Numbered from the stretch's first letter, positions 24,654 through 33,079 are shown. The stretch is DNA of 64,000 bases from Paenibacillus bovis (GCF_001421015.2 NZ_CP021170.1:1-64000); one strand, 5' to 3'. Program-made: numbers and translations. Notes: a model not told the origin generated them from the letters alone.

Positions 24654-25449
24654 ATTTCTTCTTTTTTTGCTCTTTTAGCTGCTGCCAGACTTGTTCTGCA
24701 GACTGAGTAAGCAGATAACCATCGATCCACCGCAGTTCCGAAGAGAATCGAAATTCCTGAGCGCTTAAATGGGTCTTCTGAAACTGCCGCCAGAGAGAGG
24801 GACGCATATTCGACACAGCCTGCTGCCGCATCTCTTTATTCGTGCATGACGCAAAGCTTGGCTCTTGCAAAAGAAATGCAGTGAATTTTTCAAGGATGCC
24901 GCTGCGGATCTGCTCGATCGTTTCTGAAATGAGATCGTCATCGATCGGTTCACCCAGCAGCTCCTCCGCAACTTTACGAGCACGTCCGGTAGTATCCAGC
25001 TGCTGGGCGACATATTGCAGTGCCTCGCTATATACGGTCATGGCAAGGGTCAGATGGGGAGAGAACAAATAGACGGTGATCTGGACCGGCTGCTGGTTAC
25101 CTTCCACATCGAGACTTTGGTTCAGCGCTTCGATACGCTGTTCAAAAAGAGGGAGCTGCTCGGAAGAGAGGAGCAGCATCAGGTCCTGGATCTCCTCTTC
25201 ACTGCTATCGATTATCGCACCTTCAGCCAGAGCATCCGATGCCAAAATACACTCTATGAATATAGGCTGCTTCTGAGCGGCTGCCAGCTGCACCATTTTG
25301 GTTAGATTCGGCTGCGTGGGTTTGAGAGTAGCATCTGGAACAAAGTCCGGGTTCTCTGTGTCCAGATCCTCAGGCCGGAAATAAATAACATGATGCAAAG
25401 CGGCCAATTCCTCCAGCGTGTGTATGATGTTGTGGGTTGTCAATTTCAT
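24652..25449 (-). CDS. Hypothetical protein, 265 aa
   Basis: ATG 25449 (MKLTTHNIIHTLEEL) follows GAAGGAGGGT; the frame extends to 25506 without a better site. Acidic, helical, with a Lys-rich C-terminus (KEQKKKK). No family recognised. It is divergent from the spo0A homologue with about 200 bp between them. Confidence 0.65.
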   Translation of the reverse strand: MKLTTHNIIHTLEELAALHHVIYFRPEDLDTENPDFVPDATLKPTQPNLTKMVQLAAAQKQPIFIECILASDALAEGAIIDSSEEEIQDLMLLLSSEQLPLFEQRIEALNQSLDVEGNQQPVQITVYLFSPHLTLAMTVYSEALQYVAQQLDTTGRARKVAEELLGEPIDDDLISETIEQIRSGILEKFTAFLLQEPSFASCTNKEMRQQAVSNMRPSLWRQFQKTHLSAQEFRFSSELRWIDGYLLTQSAEQVWQQLKEQKKKK

Positions 25450-25655
25450 TGAAAGGTACCCTCCTTCTTTAACTGCCACTACAAATAAATCTCCCATATA
25501 TTTCATTTTCGTTCCCTAAGTAGGTCTTTAGGTGTAGAATAAAGAAGAATATCATAATTTTCTGATTATATTTTACTACTTTATTATCATGATGCATAGA
25601 AAATATTGGTAAATAACACAGAGCAACTTCATTGAAGGGAGAACATAGAACAAAA

Positions 25656-26459
25656 ATGATACGCATTATGATGGCGGATGATAATCGGGATTTTGTAGAG
25701 ATGCTGTCTGACTATATTAATGGGCAGCCCGATATGGAGATCATCGGGATCGGGGCAAACGGGGAAGATATTCTGCAAAAACTGGCGTTTGAAGCGGAAG
25801 ATCCGCCGGACGTGCTTTTGCTGGACGTAATTATGCCGCATCTGGACGGCCTTGGCGTTCTGGAGCGCTTGCCGGAGCTGGATCTGCAGCCGGTCCCTCA
25901 GATTATCATGCTGACAGCGTTTGGCCAGGAACATATTACCCAGCGAGCGGTGGAGCTGGGTGCAGCTTACTACATGCTGAAACCGTTTGAACTCAACGTG
26001 CTGGGTAGCCGGATCCGTCAGCTGGTTGGGAATCAAAAAGCAGTAGAAACAGCGGAAAGAGCTGCAGCCAAAAAAGCGGCAGCCGGGAAAAAAAGAAAAC
26101 CCCCGGTCAATATCGATGCAGAGATTACTTCATTGCTGAATGAAATAGGGGTACCTCCTCATCTGAAAGGCTTTCATTATCTGCGGGATGCCATCCATCT
26201 GGTATATCATAATATTGAAATGCTTGGTGCCATCACGAAACTACTGTATCCGCAGATCGCTGAAAAGTACCATAGCACACCCAGCCGAATTGAGCGAGGT
26301 ATTCGTCATTCTATTGAAGTGTCCTGGACGCGAGGAAAACGCGAGGCCATCATTGACCTTTTTGGATACGAGCGAAAATTGAAAAAAACTAAGCCAACCA
26401 ACAGCGAGTTTATTGCCGTGGTAGCCGATCAATTACGCGTTCAGCATGGTAAAATATGA
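25656..26459 (+). CDS. spo0A: Spo0A-family response regulator on an accessory element
   Basis: Full-length (267 aa), like chromosomal Spo0A, the master regulator of sporulation. The receiver domain keeps ADDN (Asp8-Asp9), phospho-acceptor Asp57 in [13 protein letters not shown], Thr87 and Lys109. The C-terminal sigma-contacting and DNA-binding domain keeps [29 protein letters not shown] and [16 protein letters not shown]. The linker is unusually Ala/Lys-rich ([13 protein letters not shown]). All catalytic residues are intact, so it could accept phosphate from host phosphorelay proteins. An HEPN-like gene follows 30 bp later. Confidence 0.92.
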   Translation: MIRIMMADDNRDFVEMLSDYINGQPDMEIIGIGANGEDILQKLAFEAEDPPDVLLLDVIMPHLDGLGVLERLPELDLQPVPQIIMLTAFGQEHITQRAVELGAAYYMLKPFELNVLGSRIRQLVGNQKAVETAERAAAKKAAAGKKRKPPVNIDAEITSLLNEIGVPPHLKGFHYLRDAIHLVYHNIEMLGAITKLLYPQIAEKYHSTPSRIERGIRHSIEVSWTRGKREAIIDLFGYERKLKKTKPTNSEFIAVVADQLRVQHGKI

Positions 26460-26489
26460 TATGAAAGTAATCATTTAGGAGGGTTTGAG

Positions 26490-27011
26490 ATGATCAGAAC
26501 AACATTGGATGTGAAATTACAAGAGTCTAAACATCATTATGAGCACATGATTCAATATGTAAACGAAAAAGATCTAACAAAATTAAAGTATGAAATCAGC
26601 GCATTTATAAATGCGGCAAGAAGTATTCTGCAATATGCACATAAAACCGCAAAGCAGCAAGACAAAGAAAATGTATATAAGGAGCTGGTTAGTGCTAACC
26701 CCACTTTGAAATTTTTTAAAGATTTACGAGATGAGAATATACACACCAAATTAGTAGAGGTTACCGCTCATGCAAATGCAGAGATAACCATGGGCTTTAT
26801 CATAAGACAAGAAAATACAACCGATGAAGAAATAGAAGGAATTAAAGCAGAACAAGCCAATCAAACTCCACTCCAAACCAGAACCATAGAACAATACTTT
26901 TTTGATGAGAAGCCTGAGGAGGAAGTACTTCCTTTATGTGAAAAATATCTTGTGGAATTAGAAAAATTCACCGCAGAGGCGAAGGTCAAAGGAATCGCAC
27001 CTGTCATATAA
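26490..27011 (+). CDS. HEPN-like helical protein, 173 aa
   Basis: ATG 26490 follows AGGAGGG. The region YEISAFINAARSIL...FFKDLRDENIH (residues 32-90) fits HEPN-like four-helix proteins, with an R-x4-H motif. HEPN proteins include RNases and antitoxin partners. The composition is AT- and Lys-rich, unlike the preceding gene. It is probably co-transcribed with spo0A. No nucleotidyltransferase partner is visible. Confidence 0.55.
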   Translation: MIRTTLDVKLQESKHHYEHMIQYVNEKDLTKLKYEISAFINAARSILQYAHKTAKQQDKENVYKELVSANPTLKFFKDLRDENIHTKLVEVTAHANAEITMGFIIRQENTTDEEIEGIKAEQANQTPLQTRTIEQYFFDEKPEEEVLPLCEKYLVELEKFTAEAKVKGIAPVI

Positions 27012-27022
27012 ATCATTCTATA

Positions 27023-27074
27023 AAAAGTCGTCCTTTAGCCTGTTAGCATGAAAGCCAGGTAAAGGGCGACTTTT
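27023..27074. terminator. Bidirectional terminator
   Basis: AAAAGTCG-CCTTTA-CCTG pairs with CAGG-TAAAGG-CGACTTTT. It closes the spo0A operon and the minus-strand HTH gene. Confidence 0.75.
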
Positions 27075-27082
27075 ATAATCGA

Positions 27083-27346
27083 TCAGTAATCCATAAAGTA
27101 AGCCGATCCGGAAGACGGCGGCGGGCTTTTCATAAACGGATCTTTATTCATTCTTACACTCTCCAGCGAATCGGGATCATCCCAAAGGATATGACCAGCT
27201 TCCTGAAGCGATTCTAAGCGCTTCATCAGTTCCGGCTGGCTCAACCCTGTCCGAGCTTTGAGAAGCGACCAGGGCGGCATGCTCCGGTGCTTGGTGTAGT
27301 GATTAAACAGGATCCGGTATAACTTTTGCTCTGCGTCATTAATCAT
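27083..27346 (-). CDS. Small winged-helix protein, 87 aa
   Basis: ATG 27346. Residues 5-60 (LYRILFNHYTKHRSMPPWSLLKARTGLSQPELMKRLESLQEAGHI) have the layout of the LexA N-terminal winged helix, but no protease domain follows. The tail is Pro/Ser-rich. A regulator role is inferred. Confidence 0.6.
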   Translation of the reverse strand: MINDAEQKLYRILFNHYTKHRSMPPWSLLKARTGLSQPELMKRLESLQEAGHILWDDPDSLESVRMNKDPFMKSPPPSSGSAYFMDY

Positions 27347-27383
27347 GCTGTTCCTCCTTGCTGAAACGCTGCGTTCATTGATT

Positions 27384-27605
27384 CTATTCTTCCACGTATG
27401 TAATCACTTCATGTAGCTGTAATCCATACGTTTGACATAACCGATTTACAATCTCTAGTGATACATTCCCATCATACCATATGCGATTCGCTGTATCTTT
27501 TGAAATGTTAGCCTCTTGCAGCAGATCAAACCGACTTTTCTTCGACTTCGACGTGCCGAGCGTATTATAAAAAGCCCGAAAGGGCTCAAATGTAATCACA
27601 AGCAT
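27384..27605 (-). CDS. Small XRE-type HTH protein, 73 aa
   Basis: RFDLLQEANISKDTANRIWYDGNVSLEIVNRLCQTYGLQLHEVITYVEE has the short Cro/CI-type HTH layout. ATG 27605. It is divergent from the gene at 27766, and two matching palindromes lie between them, so it is a candidate for their binding factor. Confidence 0.7.
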   Translation of the reverse strand: MLVITFEPFRAFYNTLGTSKSKKSRFDLLQEANISKDTANRIWYDGNVSLEIVNRLCQTYGLQLHEVITYVEE

Positions 27606-27675
27606 TCACTCACTTTTCTTCATAATGCTTTCACTATACCGAATTCAAGCACATCCGACTATGAAAGTGAATTTT

Positions 27676-27693
27676 TGACTGATATACCAGTCA
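27676..27693. promoter_or_regulatory. Operator palindrome 1 (TGACTGATATACCAGTCA)
   Basis: An 18-bp palindrome. A second one, TGACTGGTATATCAGTCA, lies 42 bp downstream. The pair brackets a TATTAT -10-like hexamer at 27704. Confidence 0.75.
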
Positions 27694-27717
27694 AAAAGTG
27701 TGGTATTATATCCAGAC

Positions 27718-27735
27718 TGACTGGTATATCAGTCA
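27718..27735. promoter_or_regulatory. Operator palindrome 2 (TGACTGGTATATCAGTCA)
   Basis: The partner of the 27676 site; the pair fits TGACTGRTATAYCAGTCA with four turns of helix between centres. It lies 30 bp before the gene at 27766. Confidence 0.75.
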
Positions 27736-27765
27736 GAATATGAGTGCGATAGAAAGAGTGACCCC

Positions 27766-28326
27766 ATGATTCAGATTCATTTATCTCCTACCGATCAACA
27801 GATGGAGCAGCAGTATGACTTAACCTCGATGCAGCCGCTGGAGCGATTAGAGGTAGTGAAGCAGCTGATCCACACTATAGTCATCGATGGCGGTTCTCTG
27901 GATGAGCTGCTGATCCATTACATAGACCGATTAAAGCAACATTATCAGTTTTATAGTGAAGAAGGAGCAACCCATTCGGATCTACAGATCGAGCCCGGTA
28001 TCCATTTCGCTGCCCCGGCTCCAAAGCCCAAAATCCTGCTGCAGCAGATCCATAATGCAGATAAAGCGTGGACCGGCATCCTTTTTTCACACGATAACAA
28101 ACGTCCGCGTTACCAAACGTATTACCGGTGTGAGTGTGGGAACAGTGAAACCACTTATGTCTATGAACGAACCAAATCTCTTCCCTGTAGAAATTGTCAA
28201 AAACGGATCTGCATTGAACCTGCTACAAACAAAGGGGTGCCCAAAAGGAAAGAAGATCTACAGCCATACCGTGATACCTTCGGGAATTACTATGTTGGTG
28301 GTCTTCAGATAGAAGAAAAGAATTAA
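27766..28326 (+). CDS. Hypothetical protein with zinc ribbon, 186 aa
   Basis: ATG 27766 has only a weak AAAGAG site. The N-terminal 70 residues are helical. A zinc ribbon YYRCECGNSETTY...CRNCQKRICI sits at about 120-150. A short tail follows. Probably under the two-palindrome operator. No family recognised. Confidence 0.6.
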   Translation: MIQIHLSPTDQQMEQQYDLTSMQPLERLEVVKQLIHTIVIDGGSLDELLIHYIDRLKQHYQFYSEEGATHSDLQIEPGIHFAAPAPKPKILLQQIHNADKAWTGILFSHDNKRPRYQTYYRCECGNSETTYVYERTKSLPCRNCQKRICIEPATNKGVPKRKEDLQPYRDTFGNYYVGGLQIEEKN

Positions 28327-28389
28327 ATAACGCATATATGCACTTATTTAAAAATAATTAGTGCATATATGCGTTATTTATGTTATAAT
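28324..28389 (+). promoter_or_regulatory. 21-bp inverted-repeat operator and extended -10 promoter of the toxin-antitoxin genes
   Basis: TAAATAACGCATATATGCAC (28324-28343) and its reverse complement (28361-28380) are separated by 17 bp; each arm contains the palindrome GCATATATGC. They abut TGTTATAAT (extended -10, 28381-28389). MqsA-type antitoxins bind inverted repeats at their own promoter, so autoregulation is expected. Confidence 0.75.
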
Positions 28390-28408
28390 AGATTTAGGAG
28401 GTGAGGGA

Positions 28409-28741
28409 GTGAGTTGGATCGATGAAATGTCTACGGAAGAATTTCTGCTGACGATAAAACATTATATTGAAATCGGCAAGAAACAATTCATCCGGCGCAA
28501 AGGTCGAAACTATCGACAAGATTTAATCACGCTAGGAATTTATAGCATTGACGAGGTTTGGGAAGAAATTTTAAAGCTTCGGGTACGAGATGAATACAAA
28601 CCACGAGAGCTCGACAGAGAATATCCCGACACACCGGTCTTCTTCTTCAAAAAAGAGTTGAATGGGAAAACAGCGTACATCAAATTAAAGTTCATGGCTG
28701 GACGCGGAGCGATTTGCTTATCGTTTCATCCAAGCGAGTAA
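28409..28741 (+). CDS. mqsR: MqsR-like toxin (RelE-superfamily mRNA interferase)
   Basis: GTG 28409 follows AGGAGGTGAGG. It fits MqsR in size (110 aa) and plan: helical N-terminal part (FLLTIKHYIEIGKKQF), LGIYSIDEVWEEILKL, and the final strands AYIKLKF-GAICLSFHPSE, similar to MqsR's VYLKLTV-LIVSFKE. MqsR cleaves mRNA on or off the ribosome. The next gene encodes an MqsA-like antitoxin. Assignment is by overall pattern rather than catalytic residues. Confidence 0.65.
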   Translation: MSWIDEMSTEEFLLTIKHYIEIGKKQFIRRKGRNYRQDLITLGIYSIDEVWEEILKLRVRDEYKPRELDREYPDTPVFFFKKELNGKTAYIKLKFMAGRGAICLSFHPSE

Positions 28742-28760
28742 CAAGTAGCGAGTACATAAC

Positions 28761-28803
28761 GGGAGTGTCTTCACTCCCTTATGCACCGCCCTAACAGCGG
28801 TGC
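28761..28803 (+). promoter_or_regulatory. Two hairpins between toxin and antitoxin
   Basis: GGGAGTG/CACTCCC (28761-28778) and GCACCGC/GCGGTGC (28783-28803). They might tune the toxin/antitoxin ratio by RNA processing or attenuation. Confidence 0.45.
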
Positions 28804-28852
28804 CCTAAAGGAACTAGATAAATGACAAAATGAAGGATGTGACGATCAATTG

Positions 28853-30163
28853 ATGAACATGTATTGTGATACCTGTCAACAAGATGTGGAACCTGTAAAA
28901 ACAGAAACACAGCTGACCTATAATGTACGTGGTAAAGAAGTAACGTTTTTGGCTCAACAGCTGGTTTGTCCCGTATGTGAAAGTGAAATCGCCAATGATG
29001 AAGAAGATAATCGCATACTGAAAACGGCACAGCTGCAATATCGCCTGCAGCATGGCATGACCGGTGAGGAGATCCGGCAGGTTCGTCAGCAGTATACCAA
29101 TGGCAAACAACCGATGAGCCGTGAACTGTTTTCCCAGCTTATCAATATCAGCAAAAGCGCTCTGCAAAAAAATGAGGATGAGGTAAATACTCCCTCCAAA
29201 CAATTGCTCCGAGTCTATGCCGATCTGGAACTGCAGCCAGAGCTGATTGTTCATTACTTTAAGCTGCAGGAGCGTCATATGAGTGCCAAGGATGTGGAGA
29301 AAGTCCGGACGTTCTTGAATCCTTATCTGCAGCAAGCACAAAGCACAGAGCAGCTGCTGTCGGATCATTACGCGCCTTTTGCCTTGACGGAGCAAAGCGG
29401 ATATACCCGCTTGAATGTGGAGAAACTCAAGCAAATGGTTCTATACTTCACCCGGCGCGGACCGGTGCAGCATCAGCTGGGCATTATGCTCTGGCTGGCA
29501 GATATGCGCTACTTTAGCCAGGAGACGGTCGGCATCAGCGGACTACCGTATACACGGACATCGGTAGGACCGGCGCCGCTGGATTACCGGTTGCTGCTGG
29601 CACACCTGGAACACGCAGGTATCATTCGCATCGATGAAACTGCCGATCATAACGGCTGGAGTGTCCAGCATGTGTTCCCGGAAGGCGTGTACGATAAGGA
29701 TCTACTCGCTGAAGACGAATGGGAAGTGATCCGGTGGGTGGACGAAGAGCTGCTGTATACCAGTTATGGGGAGCTGCAGAACCGGCTGACGCAATGGGTG
29801 CCCGCTGCTTGGAAACATGCCCCCCTGCTGCAGCCGGTGAGCTATAAAGTGGCCATGGAGTTACCTGCAGGTCTGGCGGCAGCCTCTACGGAGGGTGTGA
29901 GCAACCATCCTTCTGCGGACCACGCTACTAAAGCACGATCCGGAAACACTGCGATGACGTATTACATGAATATTCAAACCGGTGAGCTGCGTACACAAAC
30001 AGAGTTTACAGGGAATATCGATTATTCGGATTGGATCAACATTCCATTTTATGACTATGTGGGCTTGGCGAAGGCAGAAAAAGAGCATGGCCAGCCAAGC
30101 GCTGATTATATGGATCTGGTTCGCTCGGTCTACCGGCGTTCGCAAGAAGACGGGGAGGAATAA
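28853..30163 (+). CDS. mqsA: MqsA-like antitoxin fused to a Panacea (SocA/DUF4065) domain
   Basis: Residues 3-50 form an MqsA/YgiT zinc domain (YCDTC...LTYNVRGKEVTF...VCPVCE). An XRE helix-turn-helix follows (residues 75-125, FSQLINISKSALQKNE). The region from about 190 to 265 (KLKQMVLYFTRRG...QLGIMLWLADMRYF...RTSVGPAPLDYRLLLAHL) matches the Panacea/DUF4065 domain, a toxin-neutralising module found with many unrelated toxins. The protein is long (436 aa) because of a further 150-residue C-terminal extension. It should neutralise the upstream toxin and repress the operon. Confidence 0.75.
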   Translation: MNMYCDTCQQDVEPVKTETQLTYNVRGKEVTFLAQQLVCPVCESEIANDEEDNRILKTAQLQYRLQHGMTGEEIRQVRQQYTNGKQPMSRELFSQLINISKSALQKNEDEVNTPSKQLLRVYADLELQPELIVHYFKLQERHMSAKDVEKVRTFLNPYLQQAQSTEQLLSDHYAPFALTEQSGYTRLNVEKLKQMVLYFTRRGPVQHQLGIMLWLADMRYFSQETVGISGLPYTRTSVGPAPLDYRLLLAHLEHAGIIRIDETADHNGWSVQHVFPEGVYDKDLLAEDEWEVIRWVDEELLYTSYGELQNRLTQWVPAAWKHAPLLQPVSYKVAMELPAGLAAASTEGVSNHPSADHATKARSGNTAMTYYMNIQTGELRTQTEFTGNIDYSDWINIPFYDYVGLAKAEKEHGQPSADYMDLVRSVYRRSQEDGEE

Positions 30164-30164
30164 G

Positions 30165-30665
30165 ATGGGGGATTATACGGGGATCCGCTGCAAAGTAGTC
30201 TTAAAGCCTGCTTTTATTCCTTGGATCACCACATTGGTTGACGGAGATGGGAAGTGGAGCGATCTTGGGTTTGCTGCTACAGATCATCTGGCGCAGCTGA
30301 GCCGCGGAACCGAACTGGGCAAAAACGAGATCGGTAGTGCCTATATGCCTGAAGAATGGACCACGCCTGACGCCCAGGCTGCCTGCTGCAATCGGGTAGA
30401 GCAGGGGATATGGACATTTCAAATGGATCTTAAAGAGGAAGAGGATGAAGTAGATTGGTTTATCCAGCAGGTGATTCCGCTGATTGCTGAAAAGACGCTG
30501 TGGCTTGAAGTATTCCGCGCGTATGAGCCGTATACGCACAGCACGCTATACACCTATGCCCAAGAAGCGTGGAGCCTATCCACGGGGCCGCAGTACCGCT
30601 GGCAGGGAGCAGAAGATCCCTTTGCGATCAGCAATGAAAACGAACTGAAAAACGGTTATGTATGA
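30165..30665 (+). CDS. Hypothetical protein, 166 aa
   Basis: ATG 30165 is one base after the antitoxin stop and follows GGGGAGGAA. Trp-rich and acidic, with repeated W/F motifs (WTFQMDLKEEEDEVDWF). Its stop overlaps the next start (ATGA). No family recognised. Confidence 0.7.
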   Translation: MGDYTGIRCKVVLKPAFIPWITTLVDGDGKWSDLGFAATDHLAQLSRGTELGKNEIGSAYMPEEWTTPDAQAACCNRVEQGIWTFQMDLKEEEDEVDWFIQQVIPLIAEKTLWLEVFRAYEPYTHSTLYTYAQEAWSLSTGPQYRWQGAEDPFAISNENELKNGYV

Positions 30666-31153
30666 AGCCATTTCAATATACGATTCGCGCTGACAATCGC
30701 GGTACCGGTCAGCTGCCGGCTCACTGGTTTTGCTATCCGGATGAAGCTTCTTCGACATCGGCCTGGCTGCAGCTGATCCAGCAAAGCGGGATCTGGTATC
30801 CCCATTCTTTCCAACTGCAGTTGTACGAGGGCGACCGGCTGCTGAATACAGCGCAGTGCGGCTACATCGATCTTTTCCTGCACCGGGAACGAATGGGGCT
30901 ATCGTTTACGCCGCAGGCTGCCGGCACGGAACTGAGTCTGTATGTCGTGCATGCGGATCTGCAGGGCGAGTATTACCGCTTTGTTTCTCTGGATCGTCCG
31001 CCGCTTTCCATCCTGGCTTGTCATGAGGTCGACCAGGTCCGTATCCGCCTGGAGGCAGACGGCTGGCATTTTGCACCTGGCTCTGCAGAAGTACATCCGA
31101 TCGAAAGTCTGCTGATCGAGGCAAAACACACCGTTCGGATCATCGAATGGTAG
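30662..31153 (+). CDS. Hypothetical protein, 163 aa
   Basis: Starts in a 4-bp overlap with the preceding gene. Beta-rich composition with many aromatic residues; no cysteine cluster or signal peptide. Last gene before a terminator, so it closes the toxin-antitoxin operon. Confidence 0.7.
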   Translation: MKPFQYTIRADNRGTGQLPAHWFCYPDEASSTSAWLQLIQQSGIWYPHSFQLQLYEGDRLLNTAQCGYIDLFLHRERMGLSFTPQAAGTELSLYVVHADLQGEYYRFVSLDRPPLSILACHEVDQVRIRLEADGWHFAPGSAEVHPIESLLIEAKHTVRIIEW

Positions 31154-31167
31154 TCTATTCCCCTATT

Positions 31168-31201
31168 GCGTCAAGCCCTTTAAGGTGCTTGGCGCTTTTT
31201 T
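31168..31201 (+). terminator. Rho-independent terminator
   Basis: GCGTCAAGC pairs with GCTTGGCGC, followed by TTTTTTT. Confidence 0.75.
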
Positions 31202-31321
31202 GTGAGCCCAAAGCCCTGAAAAATCGTGTCCATAAAGTACGTTTAACATTTGCCAAATCCCATTCAAGCGGTTGTTCATCGTATATCCTAAAGAGATGGC
31301 ACAAATAAATGGAGGATAGCG

Positions 31322-31504
31322 ATGAACGGAGAAAAGTGGGACCAATGGATTGTACAATTCTTAAAATGGACAGAGGAACGATTTAGGATCGCTCACCAGA
31401 TCCTGTGGAACGCCTTCCTGATCGTATCGATCATACTTGCTGTACTTGGGCTACTGCTAGACCTTGTAATTAAAGTGACTTCCTTGGTGTATCTATTTTT
31501 CTGA
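31322..31504 (+). CDS. Small membrane protein, 60 aa
   Basis: ATG 31322 follows GGAGG. Residues 27-58 are hydrophobic (WNAFLIVSIILAVLGLLLDL), with a polar N-terminus. One or two membrane passes. Function unknown. Confidence 0.6.
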   Translation: MNGEKWDQWIVQFLKWTEERFRIAHQILWNAFLIVSIILAVLGLLLDLVIKVTSLVYLFF

Positions 31505-31512
31505 ATCCATTC

Positions 31513-31547
31513 AAAAAAACGACTTCCATGATGGGAGTCGTTTTTTA
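31513..31547. terminator. Bidirectional terminator
   Basis: AAAAAACGACT pairs with AGTCGTTTTTT. It lies between convergent genes. Confidence 0.8.
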
Positions 31548-31596
31548 TATCAGCGCTATTAGGTTCTACTTTGGATACTGCTTCCTACGTACTCCC

Positions 31597-31827
31597 TTAT
31601 TCAGAGGGCTCGTCAGGGATGATTTCAAAAAGCTGATGAAAGCTTTCCAGCTCGAACAGCTCATACAGTTTTTCAATATGCTCGGCCTTAAATGTGATGG
31701 CAGTGCCGTTATTGTAATCCCGTAGTGTGTTATATCGAATCCCTGCAATAGAACCGAGTTGATTCAGGTTCCCCATCCGCTTAAATTCTGTTTCTATCAG
31801 TTCGGTTAATCTCATGCGAACCGCCAT
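31597..31827 (-). CDS. Small XRE-type HTH regulator, 76 aa
   Basis: MRLTELIETEFKRMGNLNQLGSIAGIRYNTLRDYNNGTAITFKAEHIEKLYELF is a compact Cro/CI-type HTH. It is divergent from the PAPS-reductase-like gene, with an operator array between, so it probably represses that operon and itself. Confidence 0.7.
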   Translation of the reverse strand: MAVRMRLTELIETEFKRMGNLNQLGSIAGIRYNTLRDYNNGTAITFKAEHIEKLYELFELESFHQLFEIIPDEPSE

Positions 31828-31894
31828 TTTTCATCACCCGTACTGATCATACGTTATCAAAGTGCTCTCTTGCAAGCCTTTCTCGTCAATCATA

Positions 31895-31951
31895 AACGAA
31901 TTATGATCATTTAATAGTCATTATTTGACTAAAATATAGTCATAATTCGTT
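31895..31951. promoter_or_regulatory. Nested inverted-repeat operator array
   Basis: Outer arms AACGAATTATGA (31895-31906) and TCATAATTCGTT (31940-31951), with inner TAGTCA half-sites in both orientations (about 31915-31942). It lies directly upstream of a TTGACT/TATATT promoter and next to an XRE gene. Confidence 0.7.
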
Positions 31952-31978
31952 GACTTCGGATTCAAACAGGGGTATATT
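31950..31978 (+). promoter_or_regulatory. Promoter TTGACT-N17-TATATT
   Basis: Consensus spacing, overlapping the end of the operator array. It drives the gene at 32033 and probably the following run. Confidence 0.7.
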
Positions 31979-32032
31979 TATATAGGTAGAAACGAAGTCA
32001 ACCATTCAAAGATTGCGAGGCCATTTGAAAGT

Positions 32033-33079
32033 ATGAATTGTGAAATCATGATCGAAACGCAGCTGGAAAGAGGGCAGCAGGACGAGCTGCTGCCGCTGGA
32101 TCAGTACGACAAGGTACTAATCGCCGAATCCGCTGGAAAAGACTCTATGGCCTGCCTGTTCCATATGCTGGATCTGGGTATTCCCAAGGAAAAAATCGAG
32201 CTGTGGCACCAATCCATCGATGGGGGAGGGGAGCAGCATACCGAATTTCTGGACTGGCCCGTGACCGAAAGCTATATCGAAGCAGTCGGGCAGTTGTATG
32301 GTATCAAAACCACCTACCAGTGGCGATCCCACGGGATCTACGGGGAACTGCTCCGGCAGGACTCGTTGACCGGGGATGTCTACCATCTGGAAGACGGCGA
32401 AATCCGGCACTGGCCCACCACAAGGGGCAAGCGCTCGACGCGCCGCCGCTGGCCGGCCATGTCGGCGGATCTGCGCACCCGCTGGTGCTCAGCGTACGCG
32501 AAGATTGATGTGTTTGCCCGGGTACTGAGTAATCATCCAGACTACCAGGGCAGCAAAGAAAAGCCGCTGAATATCCTGGTCGTCAGCGGCGAGCGGCGAG
32601 AAGAATCCGCCAACCGCGCCCGGTACCATGAAGTGGAGCTGCATCGATGCAGCAATAAAAAACGCCGGGTCCACGCCTGGCGCCCGGTGATCGACTGGTC
32701 CGAGCGCCAAATCTGGGATGTGTATGAAAAACGCCGCTTCCTACCGCACCCAGCGTACCTGCTGGGCTGGAACCGCACCAGCTGCTTTGGCTGTATCTTC
32801 TCAACAGCAGATCTGTGGGCGATGATGCGCGAAATTGCGCCGGATCGCTTTGATCGGCTCGTTCGGATGGAGAAAGAGCTGCAGCACACTATCGATCCCA
32901 AATGGACGCTGGAAGAAAAAGCGAATCTGGGGTCGTTAAAACGACTGCCGACTGATGCCCGGCTGAGTCGCTGGGTGGAGCTCGCTTTAAACCGCAGCTT
33001 TGTAGCCAGTGATCTGATCATGGAAGCCTGGGAGCTTCCGGCAGGAGCGATGCGAGGCGCGGCAGGCGGTCCGGGATAA
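32033..33079 (+). CDS. PAPS reductase/DndC-like phage-type protein
   Basis: Adenine-nucleotide alpha hydrolase fold: the pyrophosphate loop SAGKDSM near residue 33, RTRWCSAYAK, a GERREESANR motif, then WRPVIDWSERQIWDVYEKR and CFGC near residue 252. Members include PAPS reductases, DndC (phosphorothioate DNA modification) and many phage proteins of unknown role. DndB/D/E are absent, so this is not a standard Dnd system. It is the first gene after a regulated promoter and overlaps the next gene (TAATG). Whether ATG 32033 or 32048 is used is unclear. Confidence 0.8.
   Translation: MNCEIMIETQLERGQQDELLPLDQYDKVLIAESAGKDSMACLFHMLDLGIPKEKIELWHQSIDGGGEQHTEFLDWPVTESYIEAVGQLYGIKTTYQWRSHGIYGELLRQDSLTGDVYHLEDGEIRHWPTTRGKRSTRRRWPAMSADLRTRWCSAYAKIDVFARVLSNHPDYQGSKEKPLNILVVSGERREESANRARYHEVELHRCSNKKRRVHAWRPVIDWSERQIWDVYEKRRFLPHPAYLLGWNRTSCFGCIFSTADLWAMMREIAPDRFDRLVRMEKELQHTIDPKWTLEEKANLGSLKRLPTDARLSRWVELALNRSFVASDLIMEAWELPAGAMRGAAGGPG

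Noticed and set aside
24652-25449. Spo0A-partner or phosphatase role for the divergent gene next to spo0A
   Set aside because: No histidine kinase, Spo0F, Spo0E or Rap signature is visible in its sequence.
31163-31357. 64-codon minus-strand frame
   Set aside because: It overlaps a plus-strand terminator and the start of the 31322 gene, and has no plausible start signal.
32033-33079. Complete Dnd phosphorothioation system
   Set aside because: Only a DndC/PAPS-reductase-like gene is present; dndA, dndB, dndD and dndE were not found.
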